Assembly: GCA_964402715.1 (NCBI GenBank) | Contig: CAYODJ010000008.1 | Location: 9,073-73,072, forward strand | Origin: CALXOD01 sp964402715 | GTDB taxonomy: Bacteria > Verrucomicrobiota > Lentisphaeria > Victivallales > Victivallaceae | Direction of reading: 5' to 3' | DNA: 64,000 nucleotides | Part shown: one piece after another, positions 53,767 to 61,533 of the stretch | Layout of the letters: each line of letters opens with the position of its first letter | How positions within the stretch are numbered: position 1 is the stretch's first letter | Made by a program: the position numbers and the translations under genes | Notes under the pieces: model-generated | The model's database searches: none | What the model saw: the letters and a program-made list of their open reading frames with translations, nothing else | Told to the model about the DNA's origin: nothing

Positions 53767-53993
53767 GTCAGTTCCGACCGCGTCGGATGACGCCGTCAAA
53801 CGTCGGTTCCGGCGACGATCCTCCCCGGCGTCTCCGGAATCACCGGCGGAGCGATCAGAATGATTTTCCCGTCCTGAATTGTACTGAAAAGATCGAAATC
53901 GCGCACCGGAACGCGGGTGTACCGCGTCCTGCCGTCCTTGGGTCCGGCCGGCTGTTCGACGATCACGTCAGTGTCCGGATTGAACAGAATCAC
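53767..53993 (-). pseudogene. small frame ending in a HicB-like C-terminal remnant
   Basis: The frame from GTG 53993 (MILFNPDTDVIVEQPAGPKD...) stops at 53796 after RIVAGTDV. Directly beyond the stop, in the same frame, it reads RRHPTRSEL, closely matching RRHLTRSEL in the C-terminal helix of the HicB-like gene at 55.2 kb. It is therefore probably a broken gene whose end is homologous to HicB. The N-terminal 50 residues are unassigned. Confidence 0.4.
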
Positions 53994-54114
53994 GCCTCCT
54001 TTTTACGGACGCGGCGATTGTCAAAACCGGAAACGTCGACGGCGCGGAAGAACCCGTGAAAAACATTGCAGAATAGAACTTATAAATCATATTCTGACGG
54101 AATCGGGGATTTTC

Positions 54115-54315
54115 ATGAAGCGGACTGTCACGAAAAGGAAGCATTTTCACATGATGCGGGCCGGAAAAATCAGGGCGTTCTGCGTGTACGGCGCGAACGA
54201 CGTTGTCTACGGTGTTCACGCTTATGACAAGAAAACACAGAGCATGCCGGCACGGAACATAGTTTACGCGTTCAAAGTCTTAGGGTCGCTGACTGCGGGA
54301 GAACCTGTGAAATGA
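54115..54315 (+). CDS. short HigB/Gp49-like toxin (possibly truncated)
   Basis: 66 residues from ATG 54115. RAGKIRAFCVYGANDVVYGVHAYDKKTQSMPARN resembles, in 20-residue windows such as VVYGVHAYDKKTQSMPARNI, the core of HigB/Gp49 toxins (R-x-F/Y then L/V-H-x-F-x-K-K-T-Q-x-x-P). A complete toxin has about 100 residues, so the N-terminal helices are missing. No in-frame extension upstream looks right. ATG of the antitoxin overlaps its stop, the usual HigB-HigA order. Confidence 0.6.
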   Translation: MKRTVTKRKHFHMMRAGKIRAFCVYGANDVVYGVHAYDKKTQSMPARNIVYAFKVLGSLTAGEPVK

Positions 54316-54665
54316 AGAAGGAACACGCCGAATTTCTGACCGATGCTCAAATCGCGGCCGAAATCGCGGAGATGGCGAAAAATCCGGCGGCGCTGAAAGC
54401 GGAAAGCGAGGAGAGAGACGCTTATTTCACAGCCCCCGCGAACGCCGCCGAGATTGAGGAGCAGCAGACTCTCATGGACTTGGTGACCGCCTTGTACGAG
54501 GTGCGCCGCGCCGCCGGACTGACACAGAAGGAACTCGCCGAGATCCTCGGGACGAAGCAGACATACATCGCGCAGATTGAAAAAGGGAAGAAGAACATCA
54601 CCTTTTCCACGCTGACGAAATATGCCCGCGCCTGCGGCAGGAGAGTCGCCGTGAATCCGCTGTGA
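54312..54665 (+). CDS. XRE-family antitoxin (HigA-like)
   Basis: 117 residues. The C-terminal half is a helix-turn-helix: RRAAGLTQKELAEILGTKQT, YIAQIEKGKKNITFSTLTKY and ARACGRRVAVNP, typical of HigA-type antitoxins that partner Gp49-like toxins. The N-terminal 60 residues are acidic and helical. It overlaps the toxin by 4 nt, so it should be translated with it and repress the shared promoter. Confidence 0.83.
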   Translation: MKKEHAEFLTDAQIAAEIAEMAKNPAALKAESEERDAYFTAPANAAEIEEQQTLMDLVTALYEVRRAAGLTQKELAEILGTKQTYIAQIEKGKKNITFSTLTKYARACGRRVAVNPL

Positions 54666-54686
54666 TTTCCTTCAGTCGCGGAACCG

Positions 54687-54960
54687 TCACGCCGGAACGG
54701 ACCGGCTCCCTCCGCTGGCGAGTTCCGCCAGAACCCAGACGGGCGCGTCCATGTGATCCGGCGAACCGGCCGCGCCCGGCGGCGCGATGGAAGTCATCTG
54801 CCCCTCCAGTTCCGAAAATTTGCCGACGCGCATGATGGACGCGTCCCTTTTCATAGAGCGCGGCGGCGGGTTCGGCGCGGATGATCTTTCTGCGCGAGCC
54901 GCGTCAACGCGATCCGCACGCCGGAGAAATCCAGTTCCGGGAATCTTTGCGGAAGCTGTC
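54687..54960 (-). pseudogene. phage terminase large subunit, C-terminal fragment with two frameshifts
   Basis: Three adjoining pieces in three frames read as one terminase C-terminus: GVRIALTRLAQ (about 54920-54955), RAEPAAALYEKGRVHH (about 54835-54885) and MRVGKFSELEGQMTSIAPPG followed by SPDHMDAPVWVLAEL (54700-54835). These match the order RAEPVxALYEQGRVHH-vG-FpeLEdQM-SPDRxDALVWAltEL in Terminase_6-type proteins. Two frameshifts and loss of the rest show that it is dead. Confidence 0.65.
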
Positions 54961-54965
54961 AAAAC

Positions 54966-55166
54966 CGGAGCGGACGAAACAGTTTACGCGATAGCTGCGA
55001 AGCAGCTTAACGATTCCCCTTTTTTGACCGTTTGCTTGTAAGTCGTTGAGGAATTTTTCTTCACAGTTGTAAAGGAACCGCTCGACGCTCAATCTTGCCG
55101 TGCGGGAGAAGGAGAAGATGTATGGATCCCCGGCTCACTCTTTGTCACCGGCAACAAGACGTCGGT
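54966..55166. other. remnant sequence between terminase and HicB fragments
   Basis: A minus-strand frame at 54904-55092 (MSVERFLYNCEEKFLNDLQA...) looks protein-like and may be another broken phage or island gene. It overlaps the terminase piece and has no recognisable domain. Confidence 0.3.
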
Positions 55167-55585
55167 TCAGGCATCGGCTCCGATATACGCCATGGCGGAT
55201 TTCAGCATCAGTTCCGACCGCGTCAGATGACGCCGTTTCGCGTAATCGTCGATTCCGGCGAAATTTCACCTCCGCCGGCGGCGCCGATCCGCTTATTTTT
55301 CGACGGCGGACGGACCGTCACCGGAACGATGCGGAGAACCTCCCCGTCCTCCGGTTTGATCAGAGAACGGATTTCCGTCACCGACGAAGGCTCCGGCAGA
55401 TCCCTGCCGTGTTCCGCTCTGTACGCGATCACGTCGTTCAGAAAGCGCGACGCCTGCGTGACGCACTCTTCGAAACTCCCGCCGTAATCCGGAACCATTT
55501 CCGGAAAGTCGGGGAAGTGCGCCAGAAATCCGCCGTCGCCGTCCGGACGGACCGCGATCAGATAGGTTTTCCTTGTTTCATTCAT
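55167..55585 (-). pseudogene. hicB: HicB-like antitoxin with C-terminal frameshift
   Basis: From ATG 55585 the first 80 residues are HicB: YLIAVRPDGDGGFLAHFPDF, GGSFEECVTQASRFLNDVIA, GRDLPEPSSVTEI. The frame then runs out at 55223. Its natural ending lies in another frame: GIDDYAKRRHLTRSELMLKS and AMAYIGADA to a TGA at 55167, which is the ribbon-helix-helix DNA-binding tail of HicB. A net one-base change near 55255-55270 explains it. No HicA toxin is found on either side, so it is an orphan. A truncated protein could still be made from 55223-55585. Confidence 0.7.
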
Positions 55586-55644
55586 CAGAGCTTACATTTG
55601 AGAACTCTTGCTGCCAGCTCCATTGCCTGAGACTCGGTAATCAT
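55585..55644 (-). pseudogene. remnant of a second immunity-type gene
   Basis: ATG 55644 overlaps the immunity-gene stop and opens MITESQAMELAARVLKCKL, then stops. It aligns with the start of the intact immunity protein, MITFKQAFELAKAANKE. The stop-start junction is also duplicated (see the repeat at 55637-55665 and 55921-55949). It is probably the 5' end of a lost second immunity gene. Confidence 0.6.
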
Positions 55645-55665
55645 TTCACCGCCTCGACCGGTTCA
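55637..55665. repeat. junction repeat, copy 1 (copy 2 at 55921-55949)
   Basis: GTAATCATTTCACC-GCCTCGACCGGTT here and GTAATCATTTCACC-ACCTCCACCGGTT at 55921. The repeat spans the end of one coding sequence (PVE-A/V-VK) and the start of the next (MIT), and is the likely site of past cassette recombination. Confidence 0.65.
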
Positions 55666-55928
55666 AACCACTCCGCAGGGATCTTTACTTTTTTTGCGTG
55701 TAAACAGGCGTCCCACTGTTTCTTCGTCATGCTGGGGGGAAACCATCTCCATACCTTTCCGTCCTTTTTATCTACAGCAATAGGCTGCTCCCCAATTATT
55801 ATTGCATCAATATTATAATCACGCTCAAAAACCCAAAAATCCCCGGCGTCGTCTGCGGTTTTTTTCAATGGAACACTTTCTTTATTCGCAGCTTTCGCCA
55901 ACTCGAACGCCTGTTTAAAAGTAATCAT
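55641..55928 (-). CDS. immunity protein of the MuF-papain toxin (Imm35-like)
   Basis: 95 residues from ATG 55928, overlapping the toxin stop by 4 nt (ATGA). ITFKQAFELAKAANKESVPL, GDFWVFERDYNIDAIIIGEQ and PIAVDKKDGKVWRWFPPS resemble YrhB/Imm35-type immunity proteins (a helix, then a beta-sheet with a V-D-x-x-x-G turn). Position right behind a toxin gene is the strongest evidence. It has lower GC content than its neighbours, suggesting separate origin. Confidence 0.72.
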   Translation of the reverse strand: MITFKQAFELAKAANKESVPLKKTADDAGDFWVFERDYNIDAIIIGEQPIAVDKKDGKVWRWFPPSMTKKQWDACLHAKKVKIPAEWFEPVEAVK

Positions 55929-57571
55929 TTCACCACCTCCACCGGTTTGCAACACTCTTTTGCTTTATCACCGAATTTCAAATTGTCAACCCGTAGAACG
56001 TAGCAATCTTTTCCTCCGGCTTGATTCCAATGACTGGAACAGTCAAACTGCCGAAGATCTCCATAACGTTGCGGGTCGACGAAACGAACCGCGCCTTGTT
56101 CGTTTTCAGCGATAAAAACATGGCCGTATTCTCCGTCTTTCCAATATACCTGTACAATGAACCGGCTTCCGTCCGGGGCTTTCAGCACCTGCCGTTCGAC
56201 ATTCTTTCTCGCTTTCGCTCCCGTAATTGCGCTGCAATCCACAATCCGCTCCGGCCCTTGCTGATAGACGCTCGCCCAACCGAAACCATACCGCAACTGG
56301 TCGTCAGGCGGGAGAGGTTTCGCCGTCACGTTGATGCCGCGCCGACGCGCCTCGTATGCGGACACGCAGCGCTGGCAGTTGTTCGTCCATTGCTCTTCCC
56401 CGGTGTCGAAATGCGGGTTGGTTCCGATCAGATCGGAATCACGCGAATGCGGAACTTGAATCCGCTCCGCGCCGATCAGTTCGGCTTCGCGCCTGACCCT
56501 GTTCTCACGGGCGGCCTCCCGCTGCCGTTCGCGTCCGGCGCGGTGCTCTTCCGGAGTCTCCCTCGGCTTTGGCGGAGACGCCGGTTTCGGCTTCTTCCCG
56601 CCGGAGAGCCGGTATTGCCGCCAGGCCTCCGGATCGTCCTTCGCCTCCTTTCCGCTGGAGTTCGGGCCCTGCTTCGGGCGGCCGTCCTCGGTGAAGTCCT
56701 GTTCGCGGAGGTAGTCGCCGACCGCGACGAAGCTGTGCGTGCAGTTCGGGTGGCACAACCCCGCCGCCGTCGCCTCCTCCACGGTCGGGAGGCCCTTGGT
56801 CGCGCCGGAGATCGACAGGAGCCGGTTCTCCCAGACCGCGCAGGCGGGGCAGGCGTTGCCGGAGACGGTGACGCGCACGACGTCGTCGCCGTTGGCGGCG
56901 CAGGCGTCGAAGTAGCTCTGCCGACCGGCGTTAAGCAGCACGGTGCGGGCGAGCATCCTGCAGTAGGCGCGGTTGTCCCAGGCGCGGCCGCCGGAGTCAA
57001 CGAACGTGAACTTCTCCGGACGCATGAGAATTTTCGCGAGCAGACCGCGCGCCGCCTCGTCACGGGCGACGCCGGTCATGGCGGCCTCCCGGAACACGTC
57101 GGCGGAGGCCTGACGCAGGAACATCACGTCGGTCTTGCGCATGTTCTGCGTCACGCCGGCCACATGCGAGAAGGCGTCCTCCTTCATCAGCCGGATCCGC
57201 GCGGCGTCGGGTCTGCCGATCACGTCCGGTTTCCCCAGATCATGCAACGCGTCGAAGTAGTAGCCCTCCGCCACGTAGGGGACCGCCCGGCCGAACCTCT
57301 CGCGGAACTTCCGCTCGAGCGACCCGTACTCCTCCGACAGATCCTCGATGAGCCGCACGAGCCGCTTCCCCTCCAGCGGTCCTCCGCCGGAGAGCACGTG
57401 CTTCTGCAGCTTCGCATTCAGCCGTTCGCGGGCGGCGCGGTAGAGCGACTCCATGTCCGCCGCCGCCGAAAACGGATTCTCATCGACGGACGCGGAGGCT
57501 TTCTGCCTGACGCCGTTCACGGCACCTGCACGCCCGTGAATGTTTCCCGGGAGACCACGGCACGGTCGCAC
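55925..57571 (-). CDS. MuF-type phage minor capsid protein fused to a papain-fold toxin domain
   Basis: 548 residues (ATG at 57454 is an alternative start). Residues about 60-290 are a phage minor capsid/MuF-like domain with the zinc-type pairs CPAC (241-244) and C273-HPNC277 and helices such as FLRQASADVFREAAMTGVAR. A Lys/Arg/Pro-rich linker (295-370) follows. Residues 385-548 match the papain-like polymorphic-toxin fold: NCQRCVSAYEARRRG with Cys399 or Cys402, GHVFIAE with His484 and RFVDPQ with Asp499. Phage-borne MuF polymorphic toxins of this form are known. The toxin may be delivered with or packaged by phage particles, or be a leftover. The immunity gene overlaps its stop. Confidence 0.8.
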   Translation of the reverse strand: MRPCRGLPGNIHGRAGAVNGVRQKASASVDENPFSAAADMESLYRAARERLNAKLQKHVLSGGGPLEGKRLVRLIEDLSEEYGSLERKFRERFGRAVPYVAEGYYFDALHDLGKPDVIGRPDAARIRLMKEDAFSHVAGVTQNMRKTDVMFLRQASADVFREAAMTGVARDEAARGLLAKILMRPEKFTFVDSGGRAWDNRAYCRMLARTVLLNAGRQSYFDACAANGDDVVRVTVSGNACPACAVWENRLLSISGATKGLPTVEEATAAGLCHPNCTHSFVAVGDYLREQDFTEDGRPKQGPNSSGKEAKDDPEAWRQYRLSGGKKPKPASPPKPRETPEEHRAGRERQREAARENRVRREAELIGAERIQVPHSRDSDLIGTNPHFDTGEEQWTNNCQRCVSAYEARRRGINVTAKPLPPDDQLRYGFGWASVYQQGPERIVDCSAITGAKARKNVERQVLKAPDGSRFIVQVYWKDGEYGHVFIAENEQGAVRFVDPQRYGDLRQFDCSSHWNQAGGKDCYVLRVDNLKFGDKAKECCKPVEVVK

Positions 57572-57716
57572 GACGGAAAATTCCGTAAGGAATCCTCAAA
57601 TCACCTCCGCCAATCCGCAGATTCGGAAAGAACTCATGAGAGGGGGCGCGCCTTTCCTTAGCGGAAAGCGGTGAAATTTCCCTGATGACGAACGTCTCCC
57701 CTCCCGCATGTTTTTC
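57572..57716. other. spacer between the toxin island and the prepilin array
   Basis: 145 nt; the upstream end of the toxin gene may be truncated here, since phage portal sequence expected before a MuF protein is absent. Confidence 0.4.
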
Positions 57717-57766
57717 AAAAAAAAAAAAAAAATGCCCTTGTCGGGAAACGGCGTTTCTGCTAATAT
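57717..57766 (+). promoter_or_regulatory. array unit 1: A16 tract and promoter
   Basis: TTTTTC, 16 A (57717-57732), TGCCC, then TTGTCG (57738-57743), a 17-nt spacer ending CTGC and TAATAT (57761-57766). Confidence 0.85.
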
Positions 57767-57833
57767 TACGGCATGTGAGCAATGGTGCGATCTCGGAAGG
57801 ACACGGATGACGACCAGACGCGGAAGGAGAAAA

Positions 57834-58571
57834 ATGAAGAGAAGATCATGTTTCACCCTGATTGAACTGCTGGTGGTGATCGCCATCATCGCGATTCTCG
57901 CGGGAATGCTGCTGCCGGCGCTGTCCAAGGCGCGCGCGGCGGCGATGAAGGCGAGCTGCATCAACAACCTCAAGCAGCAGAACCTCGCCGTATTCCAGTA
58001 CGTCGATGCCAACGATCAGTATCTGCCGTTCGTGCAGGGTTCCGATCCCACGTACGGCAACTTCGACAGCGGCTACTGGAAATTCCTGATCGCCGAGTAC
58101 GCGGGGGTGAAGCTTCTGCCGGACAAAAATCCGGCGGAGCAGGAAGTGCTTGGCCTGGGCATCTTCCTCTGCCCCAGCTGGTCGCCTTCCGGCGGATCCG
58201 AGTGGCACGCCTACTGGAAAGGCGGCTACGGGATGAACCTCATGACCTGCGGCATCGCACCCGGCTACCCCAACACCGCATGGGTGGTGCGCAAAATCAG
58301 CACACTGACCAATCCGGCGGAGACCATCATCATCGGCGACAACTCGGACGCGCCCGCGGCCGTCGACAACGCTTTCTCGGGCTGCGTCTACTCCAAGGAT
58401 GATCACGACGTCGGCGTCGGCGACCGCCACAGCAACTCCATCAACATCGCATGGGCGGACGGCCACGTGAGCAACATGAGCAAACCGGTGCTGGAGGCCG
58501 GCAAGGATCTCGTCGAGAACAAAGACAGCAGCCTCGGAAAGGACCGCTACTACTACCTGCCGCTGAAATAA
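57834..58571 (+). CDS. array unit 1: prepilin-like protein, subtype B
   Basis: 245 residues from ATG 57834 after GGAAGGAG. Prepilin leader MKRRSCFTLIELLVVIAI, where the residue before Phe is Cys rather than Gly. LLPALSKARAAAMKASCINN extends the helix. The C-terminal half has CPSWSPSGGSEWHAYWKGG, ISTLTNPAETIIIGDNSDAP and the H-X9-DG motif (RHSNSINIAWADGH). It shares with unit 3 the subtype-B segment STLTNPAETIIIGD. Presumably exported as a pseudopilin; the pilin-fold core is preceded by the hydrophobic helix. Confidence 0.93.
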   Translation: MKRRSCFTLIELLVVIAIIAILAGMLLPALSKARAAAMKASCINNLKQQNLAVFQYVDANDQYLPFVQGSDPTYGNFDSGYWKFLIAEYAGVKLLPDKNPAEQEVLGLGIFLCPSWSPSGGSEWHAYWKGGYGMNLMTCGIAPGYPNTAWVVRKISTLTNPAETIIIGDNSDAPAAVDNAFSGCVYSKDDHDVGVGDRHSNSINIAWADGHVSNMSKPVLEAGKDLVENKDSSLGKDRYYYLPLK

Positions 58572-58630
58572 CGGAAAACCCCCGTCGATGTCCGGCCGCA
58601 GGATGCCGTCGCTCTGTTGTCCGGAACAAG

Positions 58631-58664
58631 CGCCGCGACGATTTCCTTCGGAAGTCGTCGCGGC
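58631..58664 (+). terminator. hairpin after unit 1
   Basis: GCCGCGACGATTTCC-TTCG-GAAGTCGTCGCGGC, a long stem with one weak pair and a UUCG loop, followed by CGTCTTTC. The T-run is poor. Confidence 0.6.
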
Positions 58665-58807
58665 CGTCTTTCATGGTCTTCACCGGAGCGAACCCCTCAG
58701 GGGAACAGCATTCCGCACCGCCGGTCCGGGTCCGCGCTCCGCCTTTGAAAACGCCCGTATGCGATGAATACGGAGAACAGCGCGAAACACCTTTCCACCC
58801 ACAATCC

Positions 58808-59037
58808 TGATCTGTCACCGGACGGAGTCCGGCGGGATTCCTCACTCGCCGGAATTCCAACGCGGATTTCCTCATAACCGCCTCCCCCCCCCGCTTAAGA
58901 TCGCGGCCGTCTTTCCGGCATGTCCGCCCCGCCGTTCCCGCCGGCGTCCGTCCTCGCTGCGGAAGGGATTCGGCCGCGCGGATTCCCCGACGGCCTGCAT
59001 AATATTGAAAACAATTTTTCTTTTCAATCGATTTTTC
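58808..59037. repeat. conserved upstream repeat of units 2-4 (copies near 60004 and 61196)
   Basis: About 230 bp starting ATCCTGATCTGTCA and ending TTGAAAACAATTTTTCTTTT-CAA. Nearly the same sequence precedes the A-tracts of units 2, 3 and 4. It includes an inverted repeat TTGAAAA-N9-TTTTCAA (59005-59027). No gene lies within. The identity shows recent tandem duplication of about 1.19 kb units, including the promoter. Confidence 0.85.
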
Positions 59038-59092
59038 AAAAAAAAAAAAAAAAAAAAATGCCCTTGACGTGAACCGCCGCCTCCGCTAAAAT
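59038..59092 (+). promoter_or_regulatory. array unit 2: A21 tract and promoter
   Basis: 21 A (59038-59058), TGCCC, TTGACG (59064-59069), a 17-nt spacer ending CCGC and TAAAAT (59087-59092). Confidence 0.88.
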
Positions 59093-59154
59093 CACGGTAT
59101 GCAACGGTATCGCGCAGTCCCGAAATGAAGAACAACTCAGGGAAAGGGAGAAAA

Positions 59155-59880
59155 ATGAAGAGAAAGACAAGTTTCACGCTGATCGAGCTGCTGGTGGTGA
59201 TCGCCATCATCGCGATTCTCGCCGGCATGCTGCTGCCGGCGCTGTCCAAGGCGCGCGCGGCGGCGATGAAAGCGAGCTGCATGAACAACCTCAAGCAGCT
59301 GAACCTCGCCGTCTTCCAGTACGTCGACGCCAATGATCAGTGGCTTCCGGTGAACGCCGGCAGGGATTCGGTTTACGGCGATTTTCGCGAAGCCTACTGG
59401 AAGTTCCTGCTCGCCGAGCACGCCGGAGTGAAGCTCCTGACCAACGACAAGACGGCTGCCGCTCAGACGGTGCTGGGAGAAGGGGTCTTCCTCTGCCCGG
59501 CCTGGTCCCCGTCCGGCGGCGGCGAGTGGCTCGCCTACTACAAGGGAGGGTATGGCATCAACTTCAAAGCCTGCGGTGACACGACGGGGGCATGGCCGAA
59601 ACATAGAATCACCTCGCTGACCATTCCGTCGGAGACGCTCATCATCGCCGACTCCTCCGACTCCGACAAGGCCAGGAACAACGGCGCCTCCGCCACTGCG
59701 TACACCAAAGACGACCAGCAGATCGGCGTCGGCGACCGCCACGGGAACGCCATCAACGTCGCGTGGGCGGACGGCCACGTGAGCAACGTGAGCAAACCGG
59801 TGCTGGAGGCCGGCAAGGACTTCCTCGAGAACCCCAAGAACTACGCCAAAGATCTCTACTACTACGTGGCGGAAAAGTAG
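59155..59880 (+). CDS. array unit 2: prepilin-like protein, subtype A
   Basis: 241 residues from ATG 59155 after AAAGGGAG; an in-frame ATG at 59125 exists in all four later units or their equivalents. Leader MKRKTSFTLIELLVVIAI, helix LLPALSKARAAAMKASCMNN, then NLAVFQYVDANDQWLPVNAG. The C-terminal block from NDKTAAAQTVLGEG to the H-X9-DG motif (RHGNAINVAWADGH) is shared almost letter for letter with units 4 and 5. The segment around residues 60-95 differs. Confidence 0.93.
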   Translation: MKRKTSFTLIELLVVIAIIAILAGMLLPALSKARAAAMKASCMNNLKQLNLAVFQYVDANDQWLPVNAGRDSVYGDFREAYWKFLLAEHAGVKLLTNDKTAAAQTVLGEGVFLCPAWSPSGGGEWLAYYKGGYGINFKACGDTTGAWPKHRITSLTIPSETLIIADSSDSDKARNNGASATAYTKDDQQIGVGDRHGNAINVAWADGHVSNVSKPVLEAGKDFLENPKNYAKDLYYYVAEK

Positions 59881-59920
59881 CCGCGTCCGAAAGCGCGGAA
59901 CAGCCCGCGCCGACTTTCGA

Positions 59921-59958
59921 ACCCCGGAGAGGTCTGACGGAACTCTCCGGGGTTTTTT
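59921..59958 (+). terminator. terminator after unit 2
   Basis: 11-bp stem ACCCCGGAGAG/CTCTCCGGGGT with an 11-nt loop and six T. Confidence 0.88.
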
Positions 59959-60232
59959 GCGCCGAAAATCGTCATCGCCTCTTCAGACGCGGCACACCAC
60001 ACGATCCTGATCTGTCAGCGGACGGAGTCCGTCGGGATTCCTCCCTCGCCGGAATTCCAACGCTGATTCCCGCATAACCGCCCCCCGGCTTAAAGCTGCG
60101 GCCGTCTTTCCGGCATGTCCGCCCCGCCGCTCCCGCCGGCGTCCGCCCTAGCGGCGGAAGGGATTCTGCCGCGCGGATTCCCCGACGGCCCGCATAATAT
60201 TGAAAACAATTTTTCTTTTCAACCGATTTTTC

Positions 60233-60287
60233 AAAAAAAAAAAAAAAAAAAAATGCCCTTGACGTGAACCGCCGCCTCCGCTAAAAT
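60233..60287 (+). promoter_or_regulatory. array unit 3: A21 tract and promoter
   Basis: 21 A (60233-60253), TGCCC, TTGACG (60259-60264), a 17-nt spacer and TAAAAT (60282-60287). The inverted repeat TTGAAAA-N9-TTTTCAA lies just upstream. Confidence 0.88.
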
Positions 60288-60349
60288 CACGGTATGCAAC
60301 GGTATCGCGCAGTCCCGAAATGAAGAACAACTCAGGGAAAGGGAGAAAA

Positions 60350-61075
60350 ATGAAGAGAAAGACAAGTTTCACGCTGATCGAGCTGCTGGTGGTGATCGCC
60401 ATCATCGCGATTCTCGCCGGCATGCTGCTGCCGGCGCTGTCCAAGGCGCGCGCGGCGGCGATGAAAGCGAGCTGCATCAGCAACCTCAAGCAGCAGATCC
60501 TCGCCGTCTTCCAGTACGTCGACGCCAATGATCAGTGGCTTCCGCAGAGCACCGGCAGGGATTCGGTTTACGGCAACTTCGGCACCGGCTACTGGAAATT
60601 TCTGATCGCCGAGCACGCGGGAGTGAAGCTTCTGCCGGGCAAAACTCCGGAGAAGCAGGAAGTGATTGCGCAGGGCATCTTCCTCTGCCCCAGCTGGTCG
60701 CCTTCCGGCGGATCCGCATGGGCCCCTTACTGGAAAGGCGGCTACGGAATAAACTTCATGGCCTGCGGAGTGTCCCCCACCGACGAGAACTGGCCATCGC
60801 GCAAAATCAGCACATTGACCAATCCGGCGGAGACCATCATCATCGGCGACACCTCGGACGCGCCAGCGGGACTCAATAACCCCTACTCGAGCGGCGTCTA
60901 CTTCAAGGATGATCACGAAGTCGGAGTCGGAGACCGCCACGGCAACTCCATCAACATCGCATGGGCGGACGGCCACGTGAGCAACATGAGCAAACCGGTG
61001 CTGGAGGCCGGCAAGGACTTCCCCGAGGCCAAGAACTACGACAAAGCTACCTACTACTACGTGGCGGAGAAGTAG
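60350..61075 (+). CDS. array unit 3: prepilin-like protein, subtype B
   Basis: 241 residues. Its leader and first 40 residues equal unit 2, but from about residue 85 it follows subtype B as in unit 1: CPSWSPSGGSAWAPYWKGGY, ISTLTNPAETIIIGDTSDAP, FKDDHEVGVGDRHGNSIN and the H-X9-DG end (RHGNSINIAWADGH). The last residues KATYYYVAEK are of the subtype A type. It therefore looks like a mosaic of A-type ends and a B-type centre. Confidence 0.93.
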   Translation: MKRKTSFTLIELLVVIAIIAILAGMLLPALSKARAAAMKASCISNLKQQILAVFQYVDANDQWLPQSTGRDSVYGNFGTGYWKFLIAEHAGVKLLPGKTPEKQEVIAQGIFLCPSWSPSGGSAWAPYWKGGYGINFMACGVSPTDENWPSRKISTLTNPAETIIIGDTSDAPAGLNNPYSSGVYFKDDHEVGVGDRHGNSINIAWADGHVSNMSKPVLEAGKDFPEAKNYDKATYYYVAEK

Positions 61076-61110
61076 CCGCGTCCGAAAGCGCGAGACAGCG
61101 TCGACCTTCG

Positions 61111-61152
61111 ACCCCCGGGGCGGTTTCACGGAACCCTCCGGGGTTTTTTGCG
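61111..61152 (+). terminator. terminator after unit 3
   Basis: CCCCCGG and CCGGGG arms around a loop, followed by six T. The stem is shorter than that after unit 2. Confidence 0.7.
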
Positions 61153-61427
61153 CCGAAAATCGTCATCGCCTCTTCAGACGCGGCACACCACACGATCCTG
61201 ATCTGTCAGCGGACAGAGTCCGGCGGGATTCCTCCCTCACCGGAATTCCAACGCTGATTCCCTCATAACCGCCTCCCCCCCCGCTTAAGACTGCGGCCGT
61301 CTTTCCGGCATGTCCGCCCCGCCGCTCCCGTCGGCGTCCGCCCTCGCGGCGGAAGGAATTCTGCCGTGAGGATTCCCCGACGGCTCGCATAATATTGAAA
61401 ACAATTTTTCTTTTCAACCGATTTTTC

Positions 61428-61471
61428 AAAAAAAAAATGCCCTTGACGTGAACCGCCGCCTCCGCTAAAAT
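61428..61471 (+). promoter_or_regulatory. array unit 4: A10 tract and promoter
   Basis: Only 10 A (61428-61437), TGCCC, TTGACG (61443-61448), a 17-nt spacer and TAAAAT (61466-61471). It is otherwise the same as units 2 and 3, so the tract is 11 bases (about one helical turn) shorter. Confidence 0.88.
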
Positions 61472-61533
61472 CACGGTATGCAACGGTATCGCGCAGTCCC
61501 GAAATGAAGAACAACTCAGGGAAAGGGAGAAAA

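Noticed and set aside
53917..54114. Upstream extension of the HigB-like toxin
   Set aside because: The added sequence is Arg/Gly-rich and does not resemble the missing N-terminal helices of HigB.
53579..57700. Intact prophage bounded by att sites
   Set aside because: No second copy of the tRNA-Glu 3' end and no integrase were seen; only fragments of phage genes are present.
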